Shown here piece after piece: positions 35,518 through 44,234 of a stretch of 64,000 bases of DNA. The position numbers and the translations under genes were made by a program. The notes under the pieces are model-generated. The model was given only the letters and a program-made list of their open reading frames with translations, ran no database searches and was not told the DNA's origin. Positions within the stretch are counted from its first letter, which is position 1. Each line of letters starts with the position of its first letter. Origin of the DNA: Ruminococcus sp. (GTDB lineage Bacteria; Bacillota; Clostridia; Lachnospirales; Lachnospiraceae); contig JACERV010000003.1 in assembly GCA_013911065.1 (NCBI GenBank), positions 1 through 64,000 of the forward strand, written 5' to 3'.

Positions 35518-36207
35518 ATGAGTAAAAAGAAGATTTTAGTAGTGGATGATGAAAAATTAATCGTAAAAGGGATTCGTTTCAGTCTTGAACAGGATGATAT
35601 GGAAGTAGACTGTGCATATGACGGCGAGGAGGCATTGGAATATGCCAGGAACTGCGAATATGATTTGGTTCTTCTGGATGTGATGCTTCCCAAAATGGAC
35701 GGATTTCAGGTCTGTCAGCATATTCGGGAATTTTCAGATATGCCGGTTGTCATGCTGACGGCGAAAAGTGAAGATATGGATAAAATCCTGGGACTGGAAT
35801 ATGGAGCCGACGATTATATTACGAAGCCTTTCAATATTTTGGAGGTGAAGGCCCGCATCAAGGCAATTATGAGAAGAACTGCAAAGCGGGAGGAACCGGC
35901 AAACAGTCCGGTTATTGTGAAGGGAGCTATGCGGATAGATTGCGAAAGCCGCAGAGTATTCATCGGTGAGCGTGAGATTAACCTGACAGCAAAAGAGTTC
36001 GATGTACTGGAGCTTTTGGCAATGAATCCAAATAAGGTATACAGCAGGGAGAATCTGCTGAACCTGGTATGGGGATATGATTATCCGGGTGACGCAAGAA
36101 CAGTGGATGTGCATATCAGGCGTTTGCGTGAGAAGATAGAGAAGAATCCGAGCGAGCCTAAATATGTACATACAAAGTGGGGAGTTGGTTATTATTTCCA
36201 GGGGTGA
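35518..36207 (+). CDS. OmpR/PhoB-family response regulator
   Basis: 229 residues. The receiver domain has VVDDEK (about residues 8-13), the phospho-acceptor in LLDVMLPKMDG (about residue 54) and YITKPF (about residue 100). A winged-helix domain follows, with LTAKEFDVLELLAMNPNKV (residues about 156-174) and TKWGVGYYF at the end. It most resembles WalR/PhoP/VanR-type regulators of envelope processes. The start is ATG 35518. The kinase gene overlaps its end. Confidence 0.88.
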   Translation: MSKKKILVVDDEKLIVKGIRFSLEQDDMEVDCAYDGEEALEYARNCEYDLVLLDVMLPKMDGFQVCQHIREFSDMPVVMLTAKSEDMDKILGLEYGADDYITKPFNILEVKARIKAIMRRTAKREEPANSPVIVKGAMRIDCESRRVFIGEREINLTAKEFDVLELLAMNPNKVYSRENLLNLVWGYDYPGDARTVDVHIRRLREKIEKNPSEPKYVHTKWGVGYYFQG

Positions 36208-37636
36208 TTTTCATTTCAAATATAATGGTAAGTTTCTAAAAAGTCTGCGGTTTTGTATCATACTTTTAATTCTCGTGGTATCAATCATACCATGTATCGC
36301 TGCTTACAGCGGAATTATTAAAGCTTATGAGACAAGGGCTGTTTCCCTGAGAACCGCAGATATACAGAATCAATGTACAATTCTAAGCAATCAGCTAAAC
36401 AGCTATAATTATCTGGCGGACACATCTTCCGAGGTTATCAATGCAAATTTAACCCAATTGACAAATATATACAATGGCCGGGTAATGATTGTGGACAAGG
36501 ATCTCAAGGTAATAAAAGATACGTATAGCCTGGATGAAGGCAAAACAATGGTATCTGAAGATGTGATCCGCTGTCTCAAGGGCAGCAGCATAAATTATTA
36601 TGACAAAGAGAACCGGTACATAGAGGTGACTTCTCCCATTATGGAGGGGAAATCTGAAGAGATATCGGGGGTGATGCTGGCCAGTGTATCTACAGACACC
36701 ATTGAAGACAGCCTGAAGATACTGCATACAAAGGGCAGTACTATTTTGGGTATCGTATTTATACTAATGCTTGGACTAAGCCTGTTTCTGGCAGGGTGGA
36801 TTGTAAAACCACTGCATAAAATCACAGCATCTATTGCAAATGTGTCTGAAGGATATGATGATGAGGTACTTCATGTAAATACATTTACAGAGACAAAACA
36901 GCTTTCGGAAGCGTTTAATAAAATGCTGAGGCGGCTGAAGCAGTTGGATGAATCCCGGGAGGAATTTGTCTCCAACGTATCCCATGAACTGAAAACGCCG
37001 CTGACATCCATGAAAGTGCTGGCAGATTCCCTACTGGCACAGGAAAATGTCCCGATAGAGTTATATCAGGAATTTATGGGGGATATTGCCAAAGAGATTG
37101 ACAGGGAAAATGATATCATTACAGACCTGCTGACTCTGGTTAAGATGGACAAGACTGCACAGGATATGAATATCAAGACAGTAAACATCAATGAGCTTAT
37201 GGAATTGATTTTAAAGCGTTTAAAACCTATAGCAGAGAATAAGAATGTGGAATTGGTTTTGGAAAGCTTCCGTCCGGTGTCGGCAGAAGTTGATGAAGTA
37301 AAACTAACTCTTGCTTTTTCTAATCTTGTGGAAAATGCGATTAAGTATAACCACGAAGATGGCTGGGTCCATGTTTCCCTGAATGCGGACCACAAATATT
37401 TTTATGTGAAGGTGGCAGATTCGGGTATCGGGATACCGGAGAGTGATCAGGTGCATATTTTTGAGCGTTTTTACCGTGTGGACAAGTCACATTCCCGTGA
37501 AATAGGCGGTACGGGACTTGGGTTGGCGATTGCAAGAAATGCAGTGATTATACACAGAGGTTCTATCAAGGTATATAGCAGTGAGGGGGAAGGAACTACA
37601 TTTACTGTCAGGATTCCTCTGACCTATGTTGCGTAA
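36164..37636 (+). CDS. two-component sensor histidine kinase
   Basis: 490 residues. A membrane segment near residues 28-47, an extracytoplasmic sensor of about 130 residues, a second membrane segment near 195-212, HAMP, then HisKA with SNVSHELKTPLTSM (about residue 273) and HATPase with FERFYRVDKSHS and GTGLGLAIARNAV. A typical class I kinase and partner of the overlapping regulator. The start is uncertain: ATG 36164 lies within the regulator gene without a clear ribosome site, and TTG 36185 is an alternative. The signal is unknown. Confidence 0.85.
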   Translation: MYIQSGELVIISRGDFHFKYNGKFLKSLRFCIILLILVVSIIPCIAAYSGIIKAYETRAVSLRTADIQNQCTILSNQLNSYNYLADTSSEVINANLTQLTNIYNGRVMIVDKDLKVIKDTYSLDEGKTMVSEDVIRCLKGSSINYYDKENRYIEVTSPIMEGKSEEISGVMLASVSTDTIEDSLKILHTKGSTILGIVFILMLGLSLFLAGWIVKPLHKITASIANVSEGYDDEVLHVNTFTETKQLSEAFNKMLRRLKQLDESREEFVSNVSHELKTPLTSMKVLADSLLAQENVPIELYQEFMGDIAKEIDRENDIITDLLTLVKMDKTAQDMNIKTVNINELMELILKRLKPIAENKNVELVLESFRPVSAEVDEVKLTLAFSNLVENAIKYNHEDGWVHVSLNADHKYFYVKVADSGIGIPESDQVHIFERFYRVDKSHSREIGGTGLGLAIARNAVIIHRGSIKVYSSEGEGTTFTVRIPLTYVA

Positions 37637-37804
37637 ACCCAGACTGCAAAGCAGCTTGTATATAGAACCAGACTGCGCAGCGGATTATGGTAACATCCAT
37701 GTCACTAAGGTGGGAAAGGACCCCGCCTAAGTCGACAGGATGTACTTTGCAGCTAAGGTTTGAAAAGACCAAACCTTAGCTGCATAAGCATGGAGGTGGC
37801 ATAC
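37637..37804 (+). other. hairpin-rich intergenic region
   Basis: It holds two near-copies of CCAGACTGC with a C-A-G tail (about 37638 and 37672), a long imperfect hairpin from ACATCC (37693) to GGATGT (37743), and the hairpin listed at 37749. It looks like palindromic repeat DNA. The GGAGGT site of the next gene is at the end. Confidence 0.5.
37749..37783. terminator. perfect hairpin upstream of the GerMN gene
   Basis: GCAGCTAAGGTTT (37749-37761) and AAACCTTAGCTGC (37771-37783) pair perfectly. Without a T run it may be a terminator or a processed structure; it sits just before the next ribosome site. Confidence 0.55.
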
Positions 37805-38737
37805 ATGAAAAGAAAATTATCAGGAATATTTTCCGTCTTTTTCTGCTTTGTCTTTCTGCTGTCTGCCTGTGCTAAGCGGACGGACGTAAAGGAAGGCGGC
37901 TCGTATATATACTGTCTGAATTCTGACAGAACAGGGCTGATAAAAGTGACTTACGAAGTGAAAGATAGGGGACCGCAGAAAGCAGCAGAACAGATGTTAA
38001 AAGAGCTGGAGACACCTGCCGAAGATATTGACTACACTGAGCCCATTCCAGAGGGCGTGAAGGTGAATAAATGTGAACTGGAAGGGGAAATTTTGTATAT
38101 TGATTTTAATGAGGAATATGCAAAAATACAGCCCCTGGAAGAAAAGCTGGTGAGAGCGGCAATTGTAAAGTCCCTCGTCCAAATAAATGGAATCAGCGGC
38201 TTATGGTTTACTGTTGAAGGCGAGGATTTGGCTGACAGTACAGGCAAGGTGATGGGCTATCTAAATGAAGATGATTTCGTACAGAATACGGGTTCTTCCC
38301 TGAACTCTTATGAGACGGCTGACCTGACCTTATATTTTGCAAATGAAACCGGTGATAAACTGGTTGCTCAGACAATAGAAGCAAAATACAGCAGTAATAC
38401 ATCCAAAGAAAAACTGATCGTAGAGAAGCTGATGAAGGGGCCTAAGAAAAATACAGGATATCCTACAGTGAACCCGGATATCACTCTTCTGAGTGTTACA
38501 ATTAAAGATAGAATCTGTTACGTGAATCTGGATGATGAATTTCTGAACGGAGGCGTCGACGTGAAGCCTGAGATTACCATTTATTCTATTGTCAATTCAT
38601 TGGTGGAAGGGACAGCGGCAAATAAAGTACAGATTACAGTAAATGGAGAAAAAAATGTTTCTTATATGGAAACAGTAGATTTAACGCAGCTTTTTGAGGA
38701 AGATAGAAGCTGGGTAGAAGAAGCGGAGGGAGAATGA
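37805..38737 (+). CDS. GerMN-domain lipoprotein
   Basis: 310 residues. A lipoprotein signal peptide ends LLSAC (about residue 22). Two GerMN (sporulation/spore germination) domains follow: one from about residue 35 with a LEGEILYIDFNEEY core and one from about residue 180 with IKDRICYVNLDDEFLN. GerM-type proteins act at the envelope in sporulation and germination. The start at 37805 has GGAGGT. The stop overlaps the comEC start by 4 bases, so the two are coupled. Confidence 0.85.
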   Translation: MKRKLSGIFSVFFCFVFLLSACAKRTDVKEGGSYIYCLNSDRTGLIKVTYEVKDRGPQKAAEQMLKELETPAEDIDYTEPIPEGVKVNKCELEGEILYIDFNEEYAKIQPLEEKLVRAAIVKSLVQINGISGLWFTVEGEDLADSTGKVMGYLNEDDFVQNTGSSLNSYETADLTLYFANETGDKLVAQTIEAKYSSNTSKEKLIVEKLMKGPKKNTGYPTVNPDITLLSVTIKDRICYVNLDDEFLNGGVDVKPEITIYSIVNSLVEGTAANKVQITVNGEKNVSYMETVDLTQLFEEDRSWVEEAEGE

Positions 38738-41013
38738 TAAAACGGCCACTATGCATGGCCTCCGTTCTCTTTCTGGGTATACAGGCAATTCTGGTTGGGA
38801 GGTTCCATCTGGCGTCAGACTGGAAACCTTCCAGGTTGGAAAAGAGCATAGAAGGCAAGGCACAGGTGGTTTTGGGGGGGACTGTATACCGCAGGGAAGA
38901 AAAGGCGGAGTACGAAGTATTATATCTGAAGAACAATCAGGTTCATTTAAAAAATCAAATCTTTCAGGAATCTAAAATTCTAGTTTATATCAAAACAAAA
39001 AATCAGGCGTTAATTGGAAACCATATACAAATCTCAGGGGAAGTAGGGATATTTCAGAGTGCAAGAAATCCGGGGAATTTCGATCAGAAGTTTTATTACA
39101 GAAAAGAAGGAATCCATGTTTATGTGTGGGCAGATGAAATGAAGGTCAGGGATGCCAGTGTGAATATAGTAAGTGAGAATCTGGCTCTGATCCGCAGGAA
39201 ATGGAAGGCTATGCTCACAGAATATCTGGGGGAGTATTATGGGAATAGTATGAGCGCAATCCTGCTGGGGGATAAGGGGGATCTGGACAGCAATGTAAGG
39301 GATTTGTATCAAAAGAGCGGAATAGGGCATATTCTTGCAATTTCTGGTCTTCACATGTCATTTTTGGGAAATGGCCTGTACAGTATGCTGCGGAAAACAG
39401 GGATGTCCTTCAAAGCGGCAGGAGCAGTTGGAATCTGTTTTCTGCTGGCTTATACTCTTATGACAGGCTGCGGGGTATCAAGTATCAGGGCTTTCATCAT
39501 GTTCTTAGTGAGAATCGGCGCTGATATGGCTGGGAGGGATTACGACATGCCCACCAGTCTTGCACTGTCTGCAGCGATCATTACTGCGTGGCAGCCACTG
39601 TATCTTTTTGATGCAGGTTTTTTACTATCATTTGGTGCGTTACTTGGAATCACCGGGGTGGCTCCATGCCTGGAATTTTGTTTCTTGAAGGAAAGGAAGG
39701 GAGGAAAAGTACCCCGGGGCATAAAGTTTCTAAAAGGTTTCTATTCCAGTCTGGCTGTCAACATAACACTTCTTCCAATTATGCTTTATTTCTTCTTTGA
39801 ATTTCCGCCCTATTCTATATTTTTAAATCTCTTTGTAATTCCTTTAACGTCTGTTGTCATGGGAGCGGGAGTGTTTGGTTCACTGGCTGTACTTGTTAGT
39901 AGTAAAGCAGGGGAGCTCATGCTGTTTATCTGTAAATGTATTTTATATCTCTATGACAAAGCCTGTCAGATAAGTCTGAGCTTTCCGGGCAGCAGAATTA
40001 TAACGGGACAACCTTCAAAAGTAATGATATTTTGTTACTACATACTCTTATTTTTGTTCTGTATTTTTATCTATATATGTAAGAATGATAGCAAGACAGA
40101 AAAAAGTCATTTTCTGTTTTTGGTAAAAGAAGGATGGAAAAAGACTTTTGGAAACCTGTCCATGACAGTTATAGTCATAGTCTTAATCCTTCCAGGGTAT
40201 TTTGCCAGCCAGGGCAGTGGGAAACTTACGGTAACCATGCTGGACGTGGGGCAGGGAGACGGGCTTTATATAAAAGGGCCTGAGGGTATGAACTATTTTG
40301 TGGATGGAGGAAGCAGCGATGTTTCATCCGTAGGAAAATACCGGATAGAGCCTTTTTTGAAGTCCAGAGGTGTGGCATCCCTGGATTATGTTTTTATTTC
40401 CCATGGGGATGCGGACCATATGAATGGAATAGAGGAACTGCTGGAAAATCAAAAGATGGGAATCCGCATAAAAACTCTTGTATTGCCCCCGGAAGAAGTA
40501 CAGGATGACCCTTTAAAGGCACTGGCAAGAAAGGCGGCTGGACATGGGACGAGGGTGGCGGTAATGAATGAAGGAGATACATTGACAGAGGGGGATATGA
40601 AACTGACTTGTATGGCACCCGCACAGGCATATCGTGGGGAACCGGGAAATGCCGCATCTATGGTTCTGGAAATAGAATTTCAGGAATTTGACATGCTATT
40701 TACCGGAGATGTGGAAGGTGAGGGAGAACAGCTTTTAGGAAAGAATAAGCAATTAAAGAAATTTGATGTCTTAAAAGCGGCTCATCACGGGTCTAAAAAT
40801 TCAAGTTCAGAAGAATTTTTGGAACAGACAAAGCCCCGGGTTTCATGGATATCGGCAGGGGTAGAAAACAGGTATGGACATCCTCATGAAGAAACATTAA
40901 AACGGCTGGATGCGGTGGGGAGCCGCATATACAGCACACAGCAGTGCGGCGCAGTGACATTAGTTACAGATGGAGAAAGACTGGAGGTCTTGCCGTACCT
41001 TCTTGAACATTAG
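38734..41013 (+). CDS. comEC: DNA-uptake channel protein ComEC/Rec2
   Basis: 759 residues. ComEC forms the membrane channel for single-stranded DNA in natural transformation. Three parts are seen: an N-terminal OB-like DUF4131 region, a competence domain with about ten membrane segments and the HILAISGLHMSFLG motif (about residue 200), and a C-terminal metallo-beta-lactamase domain with LDVGQGDG (about residue 504), HGDADHMNG (about residue 557) and AAHHGSKNSS. All expected motifs are present, so it appears intact. The last codons and stop lie within a dispersed palindromic repeat. Confidence 0.92.
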   Translation: MIKRPLCMASVLFLGIQAILVGRFHLASDWKPSRLEKSIEGKAQVVLGGTVYRREEKAEYEVLYLKNNQVHLKNQIFQESKILVYIKTKNQALIGNHIQISGEVGIFQSARNPGNFDQKFYYRKEGIHVYVWADEMKVRDASVNIVSENLALIRRKWKAMLTEYLGEYYGNSMSAILLGDKGDLDSNVRDLYQKSGIGHILAISGLHMSFLGNGLYSMLRKTGMSFKAAGAVGICFLLAYTLMTGCGVSSIRAFIMFLVRIGADMAGRDYDMPTSLALSAAIITAWQPLYLFDAGFLLSFGALLGITGVAPCLEFCFLKERKGGKVPRGIKFLKGFYSSLAVNITLLPIMLYFFFEFPPYSIFLNLFVIPLTSVVMGAGVFGSLAVLVSSKAGELMLFICKCILYLYDKACQISLSFPGSRIITGQPSKVMIFCYYILLFLFCIFIYICKNDSKTEKSHFLFLVKEGWKKTFGNLSMTVIVIVLILPGYFASQGSGKLTVTMLDVGQGDGLYIKGPEGMNYFVDGGSSDVSSVGKYRIEPFLKSRGVASLDYVFISHGDADHMNGIEELLENQKMGIRIKTLVLPPEEVQDDPLKALARKAAGHGTRVAVMNEGDTLTEGDMKLTCMAPAQAYRGEPGNAASMVLEIEFQEFDMLFTGDVEGEGEQLLGKNKQLKKFDVLKAAHHGSKNSSSEEFLEQTKPRVSWISAGVENRYGHPHEETLKRLDAVGSRIYSTQQCGAVTLVTDGERLEVLPYLLEH

Positions 41014-41025
41014 TAGTTCAAGAAG
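40999..41025. repeat. dispersed palindromic repeat, copy 3, at the comEC stop
   Basis: CTTCTTGAAC, spacer ATTAGTA, GTTCAAGAAG and then TATA, nearly the same as copy 2 at 29035. It supplies the last comEC codons and stop (LLEH then TAG). A partial copy (TTGAACATTA) follows at 41035. Confidence 0.8.
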
Positions 41026-41053
41026 TATACCTTATTGAACATTAAAAAATCTT

Positions 41054-41082
41054 TTGCAAAACAGAATGCTTTCCTATATAAT
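41054..41082 (+). promoter_or_regulatory. promoter giving an almost leaderless holA message
   Basis: TTGCAA (41054-41059) and a perfect TATAAT (41077-41082) are 17 bases apart. Transcription should start near 41088-41090, only 2-4 bases before the ATG at 41092. Confidence 0.65.
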
Positions 41083-41091
41083 AGAACCACT

Positions 41092-42084
41092 ATGAAAAGT
41101 TTGAATGAAGATTTAAAGACAGGACAATTTAGACAGATATATCTTCTTTATGGAGAAGAAAATTATCTGAAAAAACAGTATAAGGACCGTTTCACAAAAG
41201 CAATGCTTCCGGATGAGGATACCATGAATTATGCCTATTTTGAAGGGAAAGGCATAGATATCAAGGCAGTGATTGATTTGGCGGAAACATTGCCCTTTTT
41301 CGCTGACCGCCGCCTGCTCGTATTTGAAAATACGGGGTTTTTTAAGAGTGCGGGAGCGGACTTGGCTGATTATATCAAGGATGTGCCGGAAACCACGTAT
41401 TTCATTTTTGTTGAGAATGAGGTGGACAAGCGCAGCAAGATGTACAAGGCTGTAAAGGCAAAAGGACATGTTGTGGAGCTGCCTTTTCAGGATGAGTCAA
41501 CCCTGAAAAAGTGGATTTTGGGACAGGTACGCAGGGAAAATAAACAAATTTCCGAATCTACGGTACTTTATCTGCTGAATAAAGTAGGTACGGATATGGG
41601 GAATCTGCAAAAAGAATTGGAAAAGCTGTTCTGCTATACTTTAGACAAAGCTGGCATTACACCCGAAGATGTGGATGCAGTCTGTGTTACACAGATATCA
41701 AATCATATTTTTGACATGGTGAATGCTGTCGCCGATAAACAGCAGGAACGCGCCCTCTATTTGTATTATGAACTACTGGCGCTGAAAGAACCTCCCATGC
41801 GTATTCTATTCTTGATGACCCGGCAGTACAGAATATTGTATCAGGTGAAGGCTCTGCTGAAGAAAAATTATGGAAGAAAAGAAATTGCCGCCAAAGCGGG
41901 TCTGCACCCTTTTGCGGCGGGAAAATATATAGAACAGGCCAGATATTTCCGTTCTGGGGAGCTTAGAAGCATTATGGAGGATAGTGCCGGGATAGAGGAG
42001 CGTGTGAAGACAGGAAGACTTACAGATATACTTGCTGTAGAGCTCTTTATTGTGAAGTACTCCTCTAAACAGACAGAAGCGTAA
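41092..42084 (+). CDS. holA: DNA polymerase III delta subunit
   Basis: 330 residues. Delta opens the sliding clamp during replication. The N-terminal MKSLNEDLKTGQ and YLLYGEENYLKKQY block (the modified P-loop region) and the AAA+-like domain layout match HolA; the C-terminal helical part has KAGLHPFAAGKYIEQARYF, quoted in part. ATG 41092 matches the usual N-terminus. It has no ribosome site and lies just after a -10 box, suggesting leaderless translation. The protein has no DNA-uptake link despite following comEC; this order is common in Firmicutes. Confidence 0.88.
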   Translation: MKSLNEDLKTGQFRQIYLLYGEENYLKKQYKDRFTKAMLPDEDTMNYAYFEGKGIDIKAVIDLAETLPFFADRRLLVFENTGFFKSAGADLADYIKDVPETTYFIFVENEVDKRSKMYKAVKAKGHVVELPFQDESTLKKWILGQVRRENKQISESTVLYLLNKVGTDMGNLQKELEKLFCYTLDKAGITPEDVDAVCVTQISNHIFDMVNAVADKQQERALYLYYELLALKEPPMRILFLMTRQYRILYQVKALLKKNYGRKEIAAKAGLHPFAAGKYIEQARYFRSGELRSIMEDSAGIEERVKTGRLTDILAVELFIVKYSSKQTEA

Positions 42085-42226
42085 AAAAGCTGTTTGAAAA
42101 AATGGTTGCCAAGCCAGAGGACGCATGATAGGATAACAGTGTTTCGTTTATCCGATTAATCAGATAAAGGTTTTGGCAGATAGAAGAAATATCATTGAAT
42201 TTATGGGAGATATGGAGGAATAGAAG

Positions 42227-44041
42227 TTGTCAGGAATAGATCAGAGTAAGATACGGAATTTTTGTATTATTGCACATATAGACCACGGAAAATCTACTTT
42301 GGCGGACCGGATTATCGAAATGACCGGACTTTTGACCAGCAGAGAGATGCAGTCCCAGGTACTGGACAATATGGAGCTGGAACGGGAGAGAGGGATTACG
42401 ATTAAGGCGCAGACTGTGCGTACCGTATATAAGGCAAAGAATGGGGAAGAGTATGTTTTCAATCTAATAGATACTCCAGGACACGTTGATTTTAATTATG
42501 AGGTGTCCAGAAGTCTCGCTGCATGTGACGGGGCAATTTTGGTAGTAGATGCGGCTCAGGGCGTGGAGGCACAGACTCTTGCAAACGTATATCTGGCACT
42601 GGATCACGACTTGGATGTTGTTCCCGTTATCAATAAGATTGATCTTCCAAGTGCAGATGCTGACAGAGTAAAAGAAGAGATTGAGGATGTCATAGGGCTT
42701 GATGCAGAAGATGCACCGCTGATTTCTGCAAAGACAGGACTGAACGTGGAAGATGTGCTGGAACAGATTGTACAGAAGATACCCGCCCCATTGGGAGATT
42801 CAGCGGCACCTTTGCAGGCATTGATTTTTGACTCGCTTTATGACTCATACAAAGGCGTTATTGTATTCTGCAGAATTAAAGAAGGAACCGTAAGAAAGGG
42901 AACTACAATCCAGATGATGGCCACAAAGGCAAAGGCAGACGTTGTGGAGGTCGGTTATTTTGGAGCCGGACAGTTTATACCATGTGAAGAGTTGAGTGCG
43001 GGAATGGTAGGTTACATTACTGCCAGTCTGAAAAATGTGAAGGATACCCGCGTAGGTGATACGATAACAAATGCGCAGAATCCTTGTGCAAAACCTCTTC
43101 CTGGTTATAAGAAGGTAAATCCCATGGTATATTGCGGACTTTACCCCGCAGATGGCGCCAAATATCCTGATTTGAGGGATGCTTTGGAAAAATTACAGCT
43201 CAATGATGCAGCACTTCAATTTGAGGCTGAAACATCTGTAGCCTTAGGTTTTGGTTTCCGGTGTGGTTTTCTGGGACTTCTTCATTTGGAAATTATTCAG
43301 GAGAGGCTGGAGAGAGAGTATAATCTGGACCTGGTAACGACAGCGCCCAGTGTTATTTATAAGGTATATAAGACCAACGGGGAAGAGATTGATTTGACGA
43401 ACCCGACGAATCTTCCGGACCCCGCTGAAATTGAATATATGGAGGAGCCGGTTGTAAAGGCAGAGATTATGGTGACTTCTGAATTTATCGGTGCAATCAT
43501 GGACTTATGCCAGGAGCGGCGCGGTATTTATCAGGGTATGGAATATATAGAAGAAAAGCGTGCGGTTCTGAATTACCACCTTCCACTTAATGAGATTATT
43601 TATGACTTTTTCGATGCCTTAAAGTCCCGCTCCAGAGGATATGCCTCCTTTGACTATGAGATGCTGGGATATGAAAAGTCCGAACTTGTGAAACTGGATA
43701 TCCTCATTAATAAAGAGGAGGTGGACGCTCTTTCCTTTATCGTACACAGTGAGACAGCATATGAACGGGGCAGGAAGATGTGTGAGAAGCTAAAGGAAGA
43801 AATTCCGAGACAGTTGTTTGAGATTCCGATTCAGGCAGCAGTGGGAAGTAAGATCATTGCCCGTGAAACTGTAAGAGCTATGCGTAAAGATGTATTGGCA
43901 AAATGCTACGGCGGTGATATTTCACGTAAGAAGAAGCTTCTGGAAAAACAGAAGGAAGGAAAGAAGCGGATGCGCCAGGTAGGTAACGTGGAAATTCCGC
44001 AAAAGGCGTTTATGAGTGTGCTGAAGCTGGATGAGGATTAA
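42227..44041 (+). CDS. lepA: elongation factor 4 (LepA)
   Basis: 604 residues, the usual size. A ribosome-associated GTPase that back-translocates or remodels stalled ribosomes. G motifs: AHIDHGKST (about residues 16-24), DTPGHVDF (about residue 82), NKIDLPSAD (about residue 137). The EF-G-like domains and the LepA-specific C-terminal domain ([13 protein letters not shown]) follow. The start is TTG 42227, supported by GGAGG nine bases upstream and by the N-terminal alignment. hemW follows after a repeat-rich gap. Confidence 0.95.
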   Translation: MSGIDQSKIRNFCIIAHIDHGKSTLADRIIEMTGLLTSREMQSQVLDNMELERERGITIKAQTVRTVYKAKNGEEYVFNLIDTPGHVDFNYEVSRSLAACDGAILVVDAAQGVEAQTLANVYLALDHDLDVVPVINKIDLPSADADRVKEEIEDVIGLDAEDAPLISAKTGLNVEDVLEQIVQKIPAPLGDSAAPLQALIFDSLYDSYKGVIVFCRIKEGTVRKGTTIQMMATKAKADVVEVGYFGAGQFIPCEELSAGMVGYITASLKNVKDTRVGDTITNAQNPCAKPLPGYKKVNPMVYCGLYPADGAKYPDLRDALEKLQLNDAALQFEAETSVALGFGFRCGFLGLLHLEIIQERLEREYNLDLVTTAPSVIYKVYKTNGEEIDLTNPTNLPDPAEIEYMEEPVVKAEIMVTSEFIGAIMDLCQERRGIYQGMEYIEEKRAVLNYHLPLNEIIYDFFDALKSRSRGYASFDYEMLGYEKSELVKLDILINKEEVDALSFIVHSETAYERGRKMCEKLKEEIPRQLFEIPIQAAVGSKIIARETVRAMRKDVLAKCYGGDISRKKKLLEKQKEGKKRMRQVGNVEIPQKAFMSVLKLDED

Positions 44042-44058
44042 GAGAGTGGAGAAGTACA

Positions 44059-44092
44059 AGAGTCTGACTTGTCAGGCTCTTTATTCTATAAT
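44059..44092 (+). terminator. terminator-like module 1 after lepA
   Basis: AGAGTCTG, loop ACTTGT, CAGGCTCT, then TTATTCTATAAT. The same design recurs at 44190. Confidence 0.6.
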
Positions 44093-44120
44093 AGGAAATT
44101 CCTGCGAATTTCCTGTTATA
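44087..44120. repeat. palindrome between the two terminator modules
   Basis: TATAATAGGAAATTC (44087-44101), CTGC, GAATTTCCTGTTATA (44106-44120): 14 of 15 pairs match. The left arm overlaps module 1. Confidence 0.6.
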
Positions 44121-44189
44121 AAACCCTCCGGGGGATGCACACTACGCGCATAAGGAAAATGGTCACTGAAGCGACCGCGCTTCGGCGCG

Positions 44190-44223
44190 AGAGTCTGGCA
44201 AGCCAGACTCTTTATTCTATAAT
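44190..44223 (+). terminator. terminator-like module 2 with UUCG hairpin upstream
   Basis: AGAGTCTG, loop GCAAGC, CAGACTCT, then TTATTCTATAAT, a near-copy of module 1. Just upstream CGCGC-TTCG-GCGCG (44176-44189) makes a tetraloop hairpin. TATAAT could also serve as a -10 for hemW. Confidence 0.6.
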
Positions 44224-44234
44224 GGGAGTGAATA

